Notes under the pieces: model-generated
Told to the model about the DNA's origin: nothing
The model's database searches: none
Seen by the model: only the letters and a program-made list of their open reading frames with translations
Assembly (NCBI GenBank): GCA_030427085.1
Contig: JAUHXH010000001.1
Span: 930,001-994,000 of the forward strand
From: Gammaproteobacteria bacterium
GTDB taxonomy: Bacteria > Pseudomonadota > Gammaproteobacteria > Pseudomonadales > Halieaceae
Direction: 5' to 3'
DNA: 64,000 nt
Shown here: piece after piece, positions 47,261-56,362 of the stretch
Layout of the letters: each line of letters starts with the position of its first letter
How positions within the stretch are numbered: position 1 is the first letter of the stretch
Made by a program: the position numbers and the translations under genes

Positions 47261-48147
47261 TCAACCAGGGCATTGCTCCAGCGCAGCTTGTCGCGGCAAC
47301 TGGCGTAAAAACTGTGTTCCAGCGGGTGGATCAAGGTGAGTTTGTGGGGCTTTTTGCGCACCACAACCGCATCACCGGGGCGCGCCGTCATGTTGACCTG
47401 TCCGTCGCAGGTAACGGGCGGGTGAATCCGGTTGCGGGGCGCGATATCGATGCGGATTTCACTGTCACCATCGAGCACGATGGGGCGGCTGGCAAGTGTC
47501 TGTGGAAACATCGGCACCAGTACCACTGCGTTTAACGACGGGTGCATAATTGGGCCACCACCAGACAGCGAGTAAGCCGTGGAACCGGTGGGGGTGGACA
47601 CAATCAGGCCGTCGGCGCGCTGGCGGTAAACGAAACTGTTGTTGACCCGCAGTTCAAATTCGATCATCTGCGCCGACGTACCGGAGTTCACCACGATATC
47701 GTTCAGCGCGTCGCCTCGCGCCACCACTTCCCCGTCGCGCACTACTTCGGCATCCAGCAGGAAACGCTTTTCGGCCTCGTACCGGCCGGCCAACACTTCC
47801 GGGATCTGGCGCTGCATTACGTCGGGGGTTATATCGGTGAGGAATCCCAGTCGTCCGCGGTTCACACCCAGCACCGGCGTTTCGTGACGCGCGAGGTTGC
47901 GCGCCGCACTGAGCAGACTACCATCACCACCGATGACAATAACCAGGTCGCAGTAGGCGCCGATCTCATCGCGTGTGGCCACCCGCTGGCCGTGGTCGGG
48001 CTTCAGGGCGGCGAGCCGGTCTTCGAGCAGGATCTCGATATTCTGCTCTTGCAGCAGCGCGAGCAGTGGTTCGAGCACGTCGATCAGGCCAGCTTGCTGA
48101 CTGCGGCCCAGCAGGCCAATTTTTGAAAAGGACGCCTGCATGGGCAT
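47257..48147 (-). CDS. nadK: NAD kinase
   Basis: This 296-aa enzyme makes NADP from NAD. The GGDGSLLSAAR motif near 75 contains the catalytic Asp, and the NAD-contacting NDIVVNSG and TPTGSTAYSLSGGGPI segments follow near 140 and 180. I start at ATG 48147 (MPMQASFSKIGLLGR); ATG 48141 is equally possible, and the open frame to 48234 gives an extension not seen in homologues. Divergent from DUF1853. Confidence 0.95.
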   Translation of the reverse strand: MPMQASFSKIGLLGRSQQAGLIDVLEPLLALLQEQNIEILLEDRLAALKPDHGQRVATRDEIGAYCDLVIVIGGDGSLLSAARNLARHETPVLGVNRGRLGFLTDITPDVMQRQIPEVLAGRYEAEKRFLLDAEVVRDGEVVARGDALNDIVVNSGTSAQMIEFELRVNNSFVYRQRADGLIVSTPTGSTAYSLSGGGPIMHPSLNAVVLVPMFPQTLASRPIVLDGDSEIRIDIAPRNRIHPPVTCDGQVNMTARPGDAVVVRKKPHKLTLIHPLEHSFYASCRDKLRWSNALVE

Positions 48148-48204
48148 ATCCGCGACAAAAGGGCTGATATTATTAACACAGCCGACCATCAGGAGAAAGC
48201 GCCC

Positions 48205-49101
48205 TTGGATTTGCGCCAGTTCAGGCACCGTCACGTTCGCGACCTGGCCTGGGCTGTATTCGGGCCATCCCTGCTCGACACGCCGGCATTACCCGATGCA
48301 GGTGACATAGAGAATTGCCGGCCTTTGTTAAACCCGCAGCGCCAGCAATGGCTGCAGCAAGTGGATCACGCACCCGAAGCGCTACAGAATTATGTGCGGG
48401 ACGTCAGTCGCCTGGGGCTGTATTTCGAACGGCTGTGGCAGTTTTTCCTCACGCACGATGCGCACTGGCAATTGCTACATCACAACCTGCCGGTGCGTCG
48501 TCAGGGTAAAACGCTGGGTGAGTTTGACCTGATCTACCAGGATCACGACACGGGTACGGTCTGGCATCTGGAACTGGCCGTGAAATTCTATCTGGGCACC
48601 GCGCCTGCGAACGCCTCTACCTACTCCCACTGGTTAGGACCGGGACGTAAGGATCGACTGGACCTGAAAGTGGATCACCTGATGCAGCGCCAGACACAAC
48701 TGGCTGAACGGGAGGAGGCCAGAAAACTGCTGAGCCACCTGGACTTGCCGACGCCCAGACGACAGGCGGAAGTGAAGGGTTACCTGTTCGCGCAGGAGCC
48801 CTCCCCCACTCCACCGGCTTTGACCGGGGGGCAAGCAATCTCGCGCTGGTTACCGCTGCCCCGGTTTCAGGCCGAGCCCGAGGCAGATTACCTTGTCCTG
48901 CCACGTCTGGCGTGGCTCTCGCCGCACTACTGTGAGGATCCGGCTGGCATTCAGGGGCCTGATGCGCTGTCAGCCCAACTGGCGCAACTGTTCGACGAAC
49001 ATCCCCTGCCCAGGCTTGTGGTAAGGCTCGATACGGATGGCTGGGAGGCCGAGCGCTTTTTTGTGACGCCGGCGCAATGGCCTGCGCCCTCGCCCCGCTA
49101 A
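48205..49101 (+). CDS. DUF1853 family protein
   Basis: This 298-aa cytoplasmic protein contains LGEFDLIYQDHDTGTVWHLELAVKFYLG, a pattern reminiscent of nuclease-like folds (E...D...ExK), and GPGRKDRLDLKVDHL. DUF1853 is widespread in gammaproteobacteria with no established function; the PD-(D/E)xK resemblance is my inference. It starts at TTG 48205 with AGGAG 9 nt upstream. Its stop overlaps the next, converging gene by 4 bp. Confidence 0.82.
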   Translation: MDLRQFRHRHVRDLAWAVFGPSLLDTPALPDAGDIENCRPLLNPQRQQWLQQVDHAPEALQNYVRDVSRLGLYFERLWQFFLTHDAHWQLLHHNLPVRRQGKTLGEFDLIYQDHDTGTVWHLELAVKFYLGTAPANASTYSHWLGPGRKDRLDLKVDHLMQRQTQLAEREEARKLLSHLDLPTPRRQAEVKGYLFAQEPSPTPPALTGGQAISRWLPLPRFQAEPEADYLVLPRLAWLSPHYCEDPAGIQGPDALSAQLAQLFDEHPLPRLVVRLDTDGWEAERFFVTPAQWPAPSPR

Positions 49102-49469
49102 GAGGGCGCGTGCTGTTTGGCCTGCGCCTCGTATTTTTTGCACTCGTCAGTCTGGGTGCGATTGCGGCCAATCTCTTCGCACGACAGCGCTGAGAGGCTA
49201 CGCATACAAGCCAGGGCTGGTTTGTAAAGCGCATGTCCCGTTGGCACTTCCTGGTAATTGCGCCGCATGCTGGCACACATATTCTCCACCATAGGCATGA
49301 CCATATCGCGAATTTCAGGCGTCACTTCCTCAACATTCATGCTCTCGAGGGTGCAGGTTTTCACCTTCTCGCACAGTTGCATGGAGGCGTCGACAAACTC
49401 ATCGGCGTGAGCAACGCCGCCCGCGCCGGCGGCCAGCGTAAAAGAAAAAAACATAGCTCTGGTGATCAC
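49098..49469 (-). CDS. Small secreted cysteine-containing protein, unknown
   Basis: The 123-aa protein has a signal peptide ending near VAHA-DEF, so the mature part is about 100 aa and periplasmic. The mature sequence has six cysteines (LCEKVKTC, NMCASM, LACM, SCEE, DECKK), probably forming three disulfides, and is mostly helical and charged. I do not recognise the family. It converges on DUF1853 with a 4-bp overlap. GGGGGATCTCC-like purines upstream of the ATG supply a ribosome-binding site. Confidence 0.75.
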   Translation of the reverse strand: MITRAMFFSFTLAAGAGGVAHADEFVDASMQLCEKVKTCTLESMNVEEVTPEIRDMVMPMVENMCASMRRNYQEVPTGHALYKPALACMRSLSALSCEEIGRNRTQTDECKKYEAQAKQHAPS

Positions 49470-49558
49470 GGAGATCCCCCTTAATCAGCGGTGAAAGTGA
49501 AAGCTTGAGCATAGCCCAGCAACGCATGAGGGCAAATATTGCGGCATTAGAAGCACCA

Positions 49559-50776
49559 TCAACTGCGGCGTAAAGGCCCGACGAACAGCGCAAAACTCAT
49601 CACACACAGCACCCCCGCCAGCAGGAACGGCGCTCCAGGAAAATAAAACGGCGTGCTGGGGCCAGTGAAATAACCAAACAGGCCCGTCATCAGCGGTGGA
49701 CTGAGGATGGTTGCCAGGCTGAGCACGCTACCCAGTGCACCCTGCAACTCTCCCTGGGCATCGGCCGGCACCCGCGCCGACATGATGCTTTGTACCGCGG
49801 GACCAATGAAACCCTGCATGGCGCCAATGGCCAGAAAGAGGTAGACCCAGCGCGGGTCATTGAACAACGCGTAACCGAAGAAGCTGACCGCGGCGCCCAC
49901 CAGCCCTATCAGTGCGGTGTGAGCGCCGCCGTAGCGGTCCAGTACCGCGCGAATCACCACCGCCTGGAAGATCATCATCAACACACCGACAAAACCCAGG
50001 GACAGGCCGATCTGACTCTCGCTCCAGTTGAACTGGGCAACGCTGTAATACGCCCAGGTGGCGGGCAAGGCATTGTGTCCGACCAGGAAAAAGAACCAGG
50101 CGATGATTAGCCCGATGACAGCCGGGTACCGGCGAAGCTGTGCCAGCGCACCCAGCGGATTGGCGCGCCGCCACTGAAAGGGTCGCCGATTCTCGGGCCG
50201 CAACGTTTCGGGGAGAAAGACAAAACCCAAGGCCGCATTGATCAGCGCCAGCACTGCGGTAGCATAGAATGGAATTCGCGGACCCAATTCACCGAGCAAG
50301 CCACCCAGTACCGGGCCAAGAATAAAGCCGCCACCAAAGGCCGCGCCCAACAGCGCAAACTGCTTGGCGCGCTCTTCAGGCGCGAAGGTGTCGGCGATGG
50401 CCGCATTCGCCACGGCCCAGGTGGAAGAGGCAGCACCGGCGATAAAGCGCCCCAACAGAAGCCAGGAAAAGGTGGGAGCCCACCCCATCAGCAGGTAATC
50501 CAGCCCGAAGGCCAGCAGTGACAGCAGCAATACGCGCCGCCGCCCAAAGCGATCTGAAAGATTACCCATGATTGGCGCGCTGAAAAACTGTACCGCCGCG
50601 TACAGGAACATCAGCCAGCCGCCCAGCACCGCAGCCCGGTCCAGCGACTCCCCCGTGACTTCCATGATCAGAGCCGGCATCACCGGCAGGATCACACCGA
50701 AGCCAATAGCATCCAGCAACAGCGTAATGAACAGAAAGACCAACAGGCGACGTTTGTGGGGAGCCTTGTCTTGGAT
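49559..50776 (-). CDS. TetA-like MFS exporter, probable ATC start codon
   Basis: This 12-helix major-facilitator protein has the motif A LSDRFGRRRVLLLS near residue 75 and a TM1 LDAIGFGVILPVMPAL typical of the TetA/drug:H+ antiporter-1 group. Substrate not predictable. The first usual start is a TTG at 50743, which leaves only seven residues before the conserved LDAIGFG motif. Upstream in frame, up to a TAA, there is no ATG, GTG or other TTG, but an ATC at 50776 lies 8 nt after AGGAG (50785-50789). It would add QDKAPHKRRL, a basic cytoplasmic leader. I favour it (405 aa). Confidence 0.85.
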   Translation of the reverse strand: MQDKAPHKRRLLVFLFITLLLDAIGFGVILPVMPALIMEVTGESLDRAAVLGGWLMFLYAAVQFFSAPIMGNLSDRFGRRRVLLLSLLAFGLDYLLMGWAPTFSWLLLGRFIAGAASSTWAVANAAIADTFAPEERAKQFALLGAAFGGGFILGPVLGGLLGELGPRIPFYATAVLALINAALGFVFLPETLRPENRRPFQWRRANPLGALAQLRRYPAVIGLIIAWFFFLVGHNALPATWAYYSVAQFNWSESQIGLSLGFVGVLMMIFQAVVIRAVLDRYGGAHTALIGLVGAAVSFFGYALFNDPRWVYLFLAIGAMQGFIGPAVQSIMSARVPADAQGELQGALGSVLSLATILSPPLMTGLFGYFTGPSTPFYFPGAPFLLAGVLCVMSFALFVGPLRRS

Positions 50777-50927
50777 GCGGTGTACTCCTGGGCTTTAGTG
50801 CCCGGCCAATCTGCCACAAGCGAGGTGTGACATAAAGGGGAATTGCGCCCGGCGGCCAATCCTCGTCTTTGCGCATGGGTCAGCCTGCGGTAGCATGCGC
50901 GCTCTGCTTTTCGAGGATCGCCATGTC

Positions 50928-52391
50928 ATGGCCCGACTGTCACGCCACCTGTTGTTTGTCTCTGTTCTGGCCGGTGCGGCCACGCTGTCCGGCGTTCAAG
51001 CCCAGCCCCTCGACGAAGAGTCCGCAACTGATTTCCCGCCAGCTATCGAAGAGAACGCTGCAGCTCCACGCAATGTGATCCTGATCATTGGCGACGGTAT
51101 GGACGACCAACAAATTACCATCGCCCGGAATTACCTGGCCGGCGCGAAGGGCCGTTTGACACTGGACTCCCTGCCGCTTCGAGGCGTCGCCCAAGTGCGT
51201 TCGGTGTCGAACGATGCAGCGCGCTCGCCCGTTTACGTATCCGACTCGGCGAATACGGCTACCGCCATCGCCACCGGTGAGGTCACCAGCCGCGGGCGCA
51301 TCAGCACCACCGCAGGCGACGATCGCGATGTGTCCACGTTGGTGGAACTGGCTTCGGCTGGCGGCCTGCGTACCGGCGTGGTCACCACTGCCAGCGTAAC
51401 GGACGCCACACCCGCCGCCTTTCTCGCCCACATCAGTTTCCGCCAATGCGAGAACCCCGAACGCATGGCGGCGGTGACTTACAACGACATCTATCTGGGC
51501 GACTGTAAAGCGGACATGATCGCCTCGGGTGGACCCGGCTCCATATCTGAACAACTGGCCAGTTCACCCGTGGATATCCTGCTTGGTGGAGGCCTGCAAC
51601 ATTTTACGCCAACGGCGGCCAGTGGCAGTGGCTCGGTACTCGAACTGGCCGAACGTAATGGCTTCAAGGTCGTGCAGTCACCAGAAGAACTCGAGCGCAC
51701 CGAACCCGGTGAGCGGGTACTGGGGCTGTTTGCGCCGCACACGCTGCCTGTAATGTGGCAAGGCGAAGATGGACGCATCGCCGAGTTTCCCAAACCGAGC
51801 GTACTCAATAAAATCCACAGCTATTTGGGCAGCGTTGAGATGCCTGCAGAAATGGGCTGCGAACCCAACCCGGCATTCAAGGGCATACCCACGCTCAAGC
51901 AGATGACGGATGCAGCACTGGCGCATCTTGCCACCGACAACACCGATGGCTTCTTCCTTATGGTGGAGTCAGCGTCGGTCGACAAAGCGGCCCACGAGTT
52001 CAAACCCTGCGGTTCCATTGGCGAAATGGCGCAATTGGAACAGGCGCTGGAAAGCGCGCTGGACTTCGCAAGCAATCATCCCGATACGCTGGTACTGGTG
52101 ACGGCAGATCACGCCCAGGCGGCGCAACTGATACCCGAGACCAGCATCTACGCGGCCTTCCCCGTGCCCATTTACTCCCCGGGTCGAGTCGCGCGCATCC
52201 GCAGCCCCGAGGGGAGCCTGTTGGTGGTGAACTACGCTACCAACAACTTTGCCTACGGCGAACACACCGGAGCGCAGGTGCCGGTGTACGCCAACGACCT
52301 TGGTATTGGCCGGGTACCCACCTATCTGGAGCAGCAGGAACTGTTCACCCTGATCAGGGATTTTCTTGCACTGAATGACCCCAATCCCTAA
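50928..52391 (+). CDS. Secreted alkaline phosphatase (PhoA superfamily)
   Basis: This 487-aa protein has a signal peptide (MARLSRHLLFVSVLAGAATL, cleavage near VQA-QPL). Metal ligand region IIGDGMDD lies at 54-60, the phosphorylated Ser107 is in SDSANTATAIATG, and TADHAQA near 405 supplies further metal ligands. It should hydrolyse phosphate monoesters in the periplasm. ATG 50928 is preferred to 50895 because it gives a clean signal peptide; GAGG lies 11 nt upstream. No Pho box is obvious in the short upstream region. Confidence 0.9.
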   Translation: MARLSRHLLFVSVLAGAATLSGVQAQPLDEESATDFPPAIEENAAAPRNVILIIGDGMDDQQITIARNYLAGAKGRLTLDSLPLRGVAQVRSVSNDAARSPVYVSDSANTATAIATGEVTSRGRISTTAGDDRDVSTLVELASAGGLRTGVVTTASVTDATPAAFLAHISFRQCENPERMAAVTYNDIYLGDCKADMIASGGPGSISEQLASSPVDILLGGGLQHFTPTAASGSGSVLELAERNGFKVVQSPEELERTEPGERVLGLFAPHTLPVMWQGEDGRIAEFPKPSVLNKIHSYLGSVEMPAEMGCEPNPAFKGIPTLKQMTDAALAHLATDNTDGFFLMVESASVDKAAHEFKPCGSIGEMAQLEQALESALDFASNHPDTLVLVTADHAQAAQLIPETSIYAAFPVPIYSPGRVARIRSPEGSLLVVNYATNNFAYGEHTGAQVPVYANDLGIGRVPTYLEQQELFTLIRDFLALNDPNP

Positions 52392-52424
52392 CGGACGCTT
52401 TGCCCACGTCAACAAAACGGAATA

Positions 52425-52456
52425 ATATTTCTTCGTAAACCCATTCGGAGAAATAT
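52425..52456 (+). promoter_or_regulatory. 11-bp hairpin overlapping the Shine-Dalgarno of the AsnC-type gene
   Basis: ATATTTCTTCG (52425-52435) and CGGAGAAATAT (52446-52456) pair over 11 positions in RNA (one G-U) with a 10-nt loop. The 3' arm contains the GGAG (52447-52450) and ends one base before the ATG at 52458. It can act as a translational lid if transcription starts upstream, or as a dyad operator for the encoded regulator. Confidence 0.75.
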
Positions 52457-52457
52457 A

Positions 52458-52913
52458 ATGGATCGCATCGACCGGCATATCCTGTCCCTTTTGCAACGCG
52501 ACGCGTCACTCTCCGTCGGGGAGCTTGCCGAGCGCGTGGCGCTGTCGAAAACCGCTTGCTGGCGGCGGGTTCAAAAACTGGAAACCGAAGGTGTGATCCG
52601 GCGCCGCGTGGCGCTGCTGGACCCCGCCGCCCTGAACCTGGGCCTGACCACCTACATCGCCATTCGCACCAACCAGCACAATGCGCAGTGGTCACAGCGG
52701 TTCCATGACGTGCTGCGGGACATTCCCGAAATTCTCGAAGCCCATCGCACCAGCGGCGAACTGGATTACCTGTTGAAGGCCGTGGTGCCCGATATGGCCG
52801 GGTACGACAGGCTGTACAAAAAATTACTGGCGGCGGACCTGTTTGATGTCAGCGCCAGCTTCGTGATGGAAACCATGAAAGAGACCACCGAGCTGCCGCT
52901 GGACCAAAGCTGA
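52458..52913 (+). CDS. Lrp/AsnC-family transcriptional regulator
   Basis: The 151-aa protein has an N-terminal helix-turn-helix (MDRIDRHILSLLQRD ... LAERVALSKTACWRRVQKL, about 1-55) and a RAM effector-binding domain. Lrp-type proteins sense amino acids. The target here is unknown, as neighbours are a phosphatase and gspB. A dyad just upstream suggests autoregulation. GGAG lies 7 nt before the ATG but inside a hairpin. Confidence 0.92.
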   Translation: MDRIDRHILSLLQRDASLSVGELAERVALSKTACWRRVQKLETEGVIRRRVALLDPAALNLGLTTYIAIRTNQHNAQWSQRFHDVLRDIPEILEAHRTSGELDYLLKAVVPDMAGYDRLYKKLLAADLFDVSASFVMETMKETTELPLDQS

Positions 52914-52914
52914 G

Positions 52915-53796
52915 TCAGAGATTAATCCAGCTGTTGAGCGCCCGCAGACGGAAGGTCTGGCCGCGATAGTCCAGTACTATCGAACCGGGCAGGATCTCGG
53001 TGAGCCTGAGCCCCGGTGCCACCTGCTGCCCCTCGCGGAAACGGCCGTCGTTCAAAACCACCGCGGCCTGCCCGCGCTGGCTCGAGTAGTCGTGCTCCCG
53101 GTAGTAGATGGTGGGGATGCTGTCCCGAGCAGTCTGCGACAGATCGCCAATCCAGGGGGCACTGTGTTCCGCCAGGGTTTCCCGCGCCATCTCTTCGCGC
53201 GCCAGCGACAGCATTTGCTCGATATCAATGGTTTCTTCAGTGTCTTCACTGGCCACCGGTGCCGCCGATTTCGGGGTGGCCTGCGCCGGCGGTTCGGATT
53301 CCGACCTCTTCGCACCATCAACATCCGACGCGGGCAGCGGGGCAGACTGGGCCCTCTGCGCCTGGACACGGCGTGCCTGCAGCGCCGCATTGCGTTCGTA
53401 TAGCGCCGCCACAGCCGGCTCTCGGGCCTCACTGGTGGCGGGATCCTTCGCTCGCGGCAAGTCTCGAACAACAGGCTGCGTGTTGGCGGGCCGCGCATTG
53501 GTCGGTGTTTTATTCATAGCTGTGGGCTGTTTCGCCTGCGCCACTGGCGGCGACTCGCGCTCCACGGCGAGCTCTGCTGGCGCGACCAGTGCCGGTGGCT
53601 GTTCAGTTTGACCATCGCTCTGCGACAACCACCAACCCACTGCGGCACCGCCGAGGGCCAGTGCAATCAAGACTGCAATCTTCTTCCAGGTTCCGGAGGG
53701 GTTTTCAGGGGTATCGTGCCGCGCCTGTAATCCGGGCACCTCCCCCGGTACGGTATCCGTGCGGGAGCGATTGAGGGCGTCCAGTATCAAAGACAT
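52915..53796 (-). CDS. gspB: GspB-like type II secretion assembly protein
   Basis: This 293-aa protein begins MSLILDALNRSR, has one transmembrane helix at about 35-52, a Pro/Ala-rich linker, and a C-terminal GspB domain (about 220-293, IPTIYYREHDYSS and the closing RALNSWINL). With GspA (ExeA), GspB helps the secretin pass or anchor in the peptidoglycan. ATG 53796 is chosen; the longer frame to 53898 lies inside gspA. It starts 4 bp after the gspA stop. Confidence 0.88.
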   Translation of the reverse strand: MSLILDALNRSRTDTVPGEVPGLQARHDTPENPSGTWKKIAVLIALALGGAAVGWWLSQSDGQTEQPPALVAPAELAVERESPPVAQAKQPTAMNKTPTNARPANTQPVVRDLPRAKDPATSEAREPAVAALYERNAALQARRVQAQRAQSAPLPASDVDGAKRSESEPPAQATPKSAAPVASEDTEETIDIEQMLSLAREEMARETLAEHSAPWIGDLSQTARDSIPTIYYREHDYSSQRGQAAVVLNDGRFREGQQVAPGLRLTEILPGSIVLDYRGQTFRLRALNSWINL

Positions 53797-53800
53797 CGCG

Positions 53801-55426
53801 TTATTCCCCCGTCGCGGCCAGCGGCGAATTGAGCCGCACGTCGCTGGCAAGCCGATCGATACCCAACTGCTCATTAAGGCGCAATAAAGTCTGCACACCC
53901 ACTACACCGTCTTCCTCCAGATCAAATTGTTGCTGGAACAGTTTCACCCGCTGCTCCAAGGCCGCATTAAACTGGCCGCGGCTGAGGGGTTCGCCCTGTC
54001 CATCGAGTTGTGCGAACAGATCGGCAATCGACGCCACATCAGGGCCACTGTCCCCCTGCGACAACAGCCGGCGATAATGTGCGGGGGGCTGCCACACCCA
54101 GTGGAAACGGCCGTTCCACAGTGGGCCGAGTTCTGACAGCGCAACACTGTGCAACTGCTCTGCCTGCCACAGCCAGGCGCGGCCCTCTTCCAAACCCACC
54201 AACAGTGCGGTGGCGGCAAAACGTTCGGGAGTTACCAGATCCAGCAGCAGCGGCCGGTCGGCCTTCATCAACTCAGACCAGGTGCTGGCCTGAAGGGCAC
54301 CGCAAACGGGGCCGTTGGGGGCCAGTTCGTCGCAACGGCTTACAAAGGGCCCGGCCGGCAAGGCCAGGGATAACAGCGCACCCTCCCCTTCTTCAGGGCC
54401 CAGCATCCAGGCGGAGGGTGCCGCTGGTTCCTCAGGCGCCGCAATCGCTGCTGGCGACTCAGCTACCGGGGCCGCATTGGCTGATGGCACTGCCGCTGAC
54501 TCCACCTGTTGCTGTGACCACCACCAAGCGCCTGCTGCAACCACCCCGACGCCGAGCAACAGGGACGCGGCCACGGCAAGCCATCTGTGGTTCCCACTCT
54601 GTGCCCCGATTTCCTGCCCCATCACTTCCGCCGCGGCTTGACGCAGAATTCGCCGATTAGCGCGCCGCTGGTTCTGCCCGTAGGTGCCCAGCAGGACTCG
54701 ATCGCAAATGACATTGATCAGGCGCGGGATGCCCCGCGTGATCCGATAGATGCCACGCACCACATCATCGCCGAACAATTCAGTTCCTGCAGGTAAACCA
54801 GCCACCTGCAAGCGGTGGCGAATATAGGCGCCTGTTTCCGCCTGGTTCAGCGGCTCCAGGTTGTAGCGAGCGGTAATGCGCTGTCGAAGTTGCCGCAGTT
54901 CCGGGCGGGCCAACAATTCGGCCAATTCGGGCTGGCCGATCAAAATGATCTGCAGCAGCTTTTGGGTGTCGGTTTCCAGATTGGTGAGCAGGCGAATCTG
55001 TTCCAGCACATCGAAATTGAGGTGCTGCGCCTCGTCGATGATCAGCACGGTATTGCGACCACGGGCATGATTTGCCAGCAGGAAGGCGTGCAGGCGGTCG
55101 GTTAACTCTTTCAGACTGGGTTCGCCGGAGTCATAAGTGATCTGCAACTCGTCGCAGACAGTGGCCAGCAGCTCGCGAGCATCGAGCGCCGGGTTGAGCA
55201 CGATGGCGACGTCCGTGGCGTCTGGCAACTGCTCCAGGAGGCAGCGGTTGATGGTAGTTTTCCCCGTACCGACCTCACCCGTCAGCAGGATAAAGCCACC
55301 ACCCTCCCCGATGCCGTAGAGCAGGTGTGCCAGTGCGTCCCGATGCCGGGGACTCATGTAGAGATAACGGGGATTGACCGCGATGGAGAACGGCGCCTCG
55401 CGCAGCCCAAAATACTGGTAGTACAT
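53801..55426 (-). CDS. gspA: GspA/ExeA-like ATPase with peptidoglycan-binding domain
   Basis: This 541-aa protein begins MYYQYFGLREAPFSIAVNPR, has Walker A GEVGTGKT (50-57) and Walker B VLIIDEAQHL near 130 in an AAA domain, one transmembrane helix near 265-285, a Pro/Ala linker and a C-terminal PG_binding_1-type region (about 450-535, with DGVVGVQTLLRLNE). ATP-driven remodelling of the wall for secretin assembly is the known role. I place the start at ATG 55426, since the frame to 55492 lacks family similarity. No other gsp gene is in the window. Confidence 0.9.
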   Translation of the reverse strand: MYYQYFGLREAPFSIAVNPRYLYMSPRHRDALAHLLYGIGEGGGFILLTGEVGTGKTTINRCLLEQLPDATDVAIVLNPALDARELLATVCDELQITYDSGEPSLKELTDRLHAFLLANHARGRNTVLIIDEAQHLNFDVLEQIRLLTNLETDTQKLLQIILIGQPELAELLARPELRQLRQRITARYNLEPLNQAETGAYIRHRLQVAGLPAGTELFGDDVVRGIYRITRGIPRLINVICDRVLLGTYGQNQRRANRRILRQAAAEVMGQEIGAQSGNHRWLAVAASLLLGVGVVAAGAWWWSQQQVESAAVPSANAAPVAESPAAIAAPEEPAAPSAWMLGPEEGEGALLSLALPAGPFVSRCDELAPNGPVCGALQASTWSELMKADRPLLLDLVTPERFAATALLVGLEEGRAWLWQAEQLHSVALSELGPLWNGRFHWVWQPPAHYRRLLSQGDSGPDVASIADLFAQLDGQGEPLSRGQFNAALEQRVKLFQQQFDLEEDGVVGVQTLLRLNEQLGIDRLASDVRLNSPLAATGE

Positions 55427-55557
55427 TCGCCCTGAACAGTCTATCGAGGAGGTAAAGGCGCCATTATGCCCGCCCCCTGACGGGAAAGTCATCTGCTCTT
55501 GGCAGCGCCGTACAGACGCGCTAGGGTGGCACTGAATTCAATCTGGACGCCCTTCCC

Positions 55558-56322
55558 ATGAAAGCGTTAAAACCTCTGTTGCTCGGCCTGCTCGTTGTAG
55601 TGCTGATCACGGCGATAGCCCTGTTTTACTTCCTGGTCAACCTCGACGACATCGTCAAGAAAGTAATAGAGGACACGGGGTCGCGTACTACAGGTACCGC
55701 GGTCACGCTGGACCGCGCCGAAATCGACCTGCGCTCCGGTCGCGGTAGCCTCTACAACCTGCAGATCGCCAATCCGGAGGGCTTTGGCGACACCCCGGTC
55801 ATTGCGCTCGATCACATCACGGTTCAGGTGGACCCGGCGTCACTGGGGGAAAATGTCACCTATCTCTACCAGGTAGAGGCCAATGGCGCTCGACTGGATG
55901 TGGTACAGCAAGGCACCACAACCAACCTCCACACGCTGCTGGAACACATCCGCGGCAATGGTGCGGAGAAAACCCCCGCACCGGCACCGACTGAAAGCAA
56001 CGACACAGAACCCCTGGTGGCCATAAAGGAACTGGACTTCCTGGCCGCCAGCGCTTCGCTTACCCTCGACAATGGTGACCAGCACCAGTTAAAGATTCCC
56101 GACATCAGGCTCCGGGATCTGGGCACTCGCACCATGGGACTGACCCCGTCGCAGTTGTCGCGCAAGATTCTCAACGACATTATTCGCCAGGCCGAGCGCG
56201 CCATAGAGAAGGAAATCAAAAAGGCTGCTCGCGACAAACTGCGCGAGGAAGCCAAAAAGCGCCTGGGCGAGGGTCAGAAGAAGTTGATGGACAAACTGGG
56301 CATCGACGATTCAGAAGACTAG
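55558..56322 (+). CDS. AsmA-like membrane-anchored protein
   Basis: The 254-aa protein has an N-terminal signal-anchor (about 6-28), then a segment resembling the start of AsmA proteins (GTAVTLDRAEIDLRSGRGSLYNLQIANPEGF), and ends in a charged helical tail (about 200-254, many Lys/Glu). AsmA relatives act in outer-membrane lipid handling, and short single-domain forms such as this are poorly studied. It is divergent from gspA and starts the run with the DUF481 gene. Confidence 0.78.
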   Translation: MKALKPLLLGLLVVVLITAIALFYFLVNLDDIVKKVIEDTGSRTTGTAVTLDRAEIDLRSGRGSLYNLQIANPEGFGDTPVIALDHITVQVDPASLGENVTYLYQVEANGARLDVVQQGTTTNLHTLLEHIRGNGAEKTPAPAPTESNDTEPLVAIKELDFLAASASLTLDNGDQHQLKIPDIRLRDLGTRTMGLTPSQLSRKILNDIIRQAERAIEKEIKKAARDKLREEAKKRLGEGQKKLMDKLGIDDSED

Positions 56323-56362
56323 GTCGCCCGTTTCATACCGCCACCGGCCAGGAGAGTCTAGC

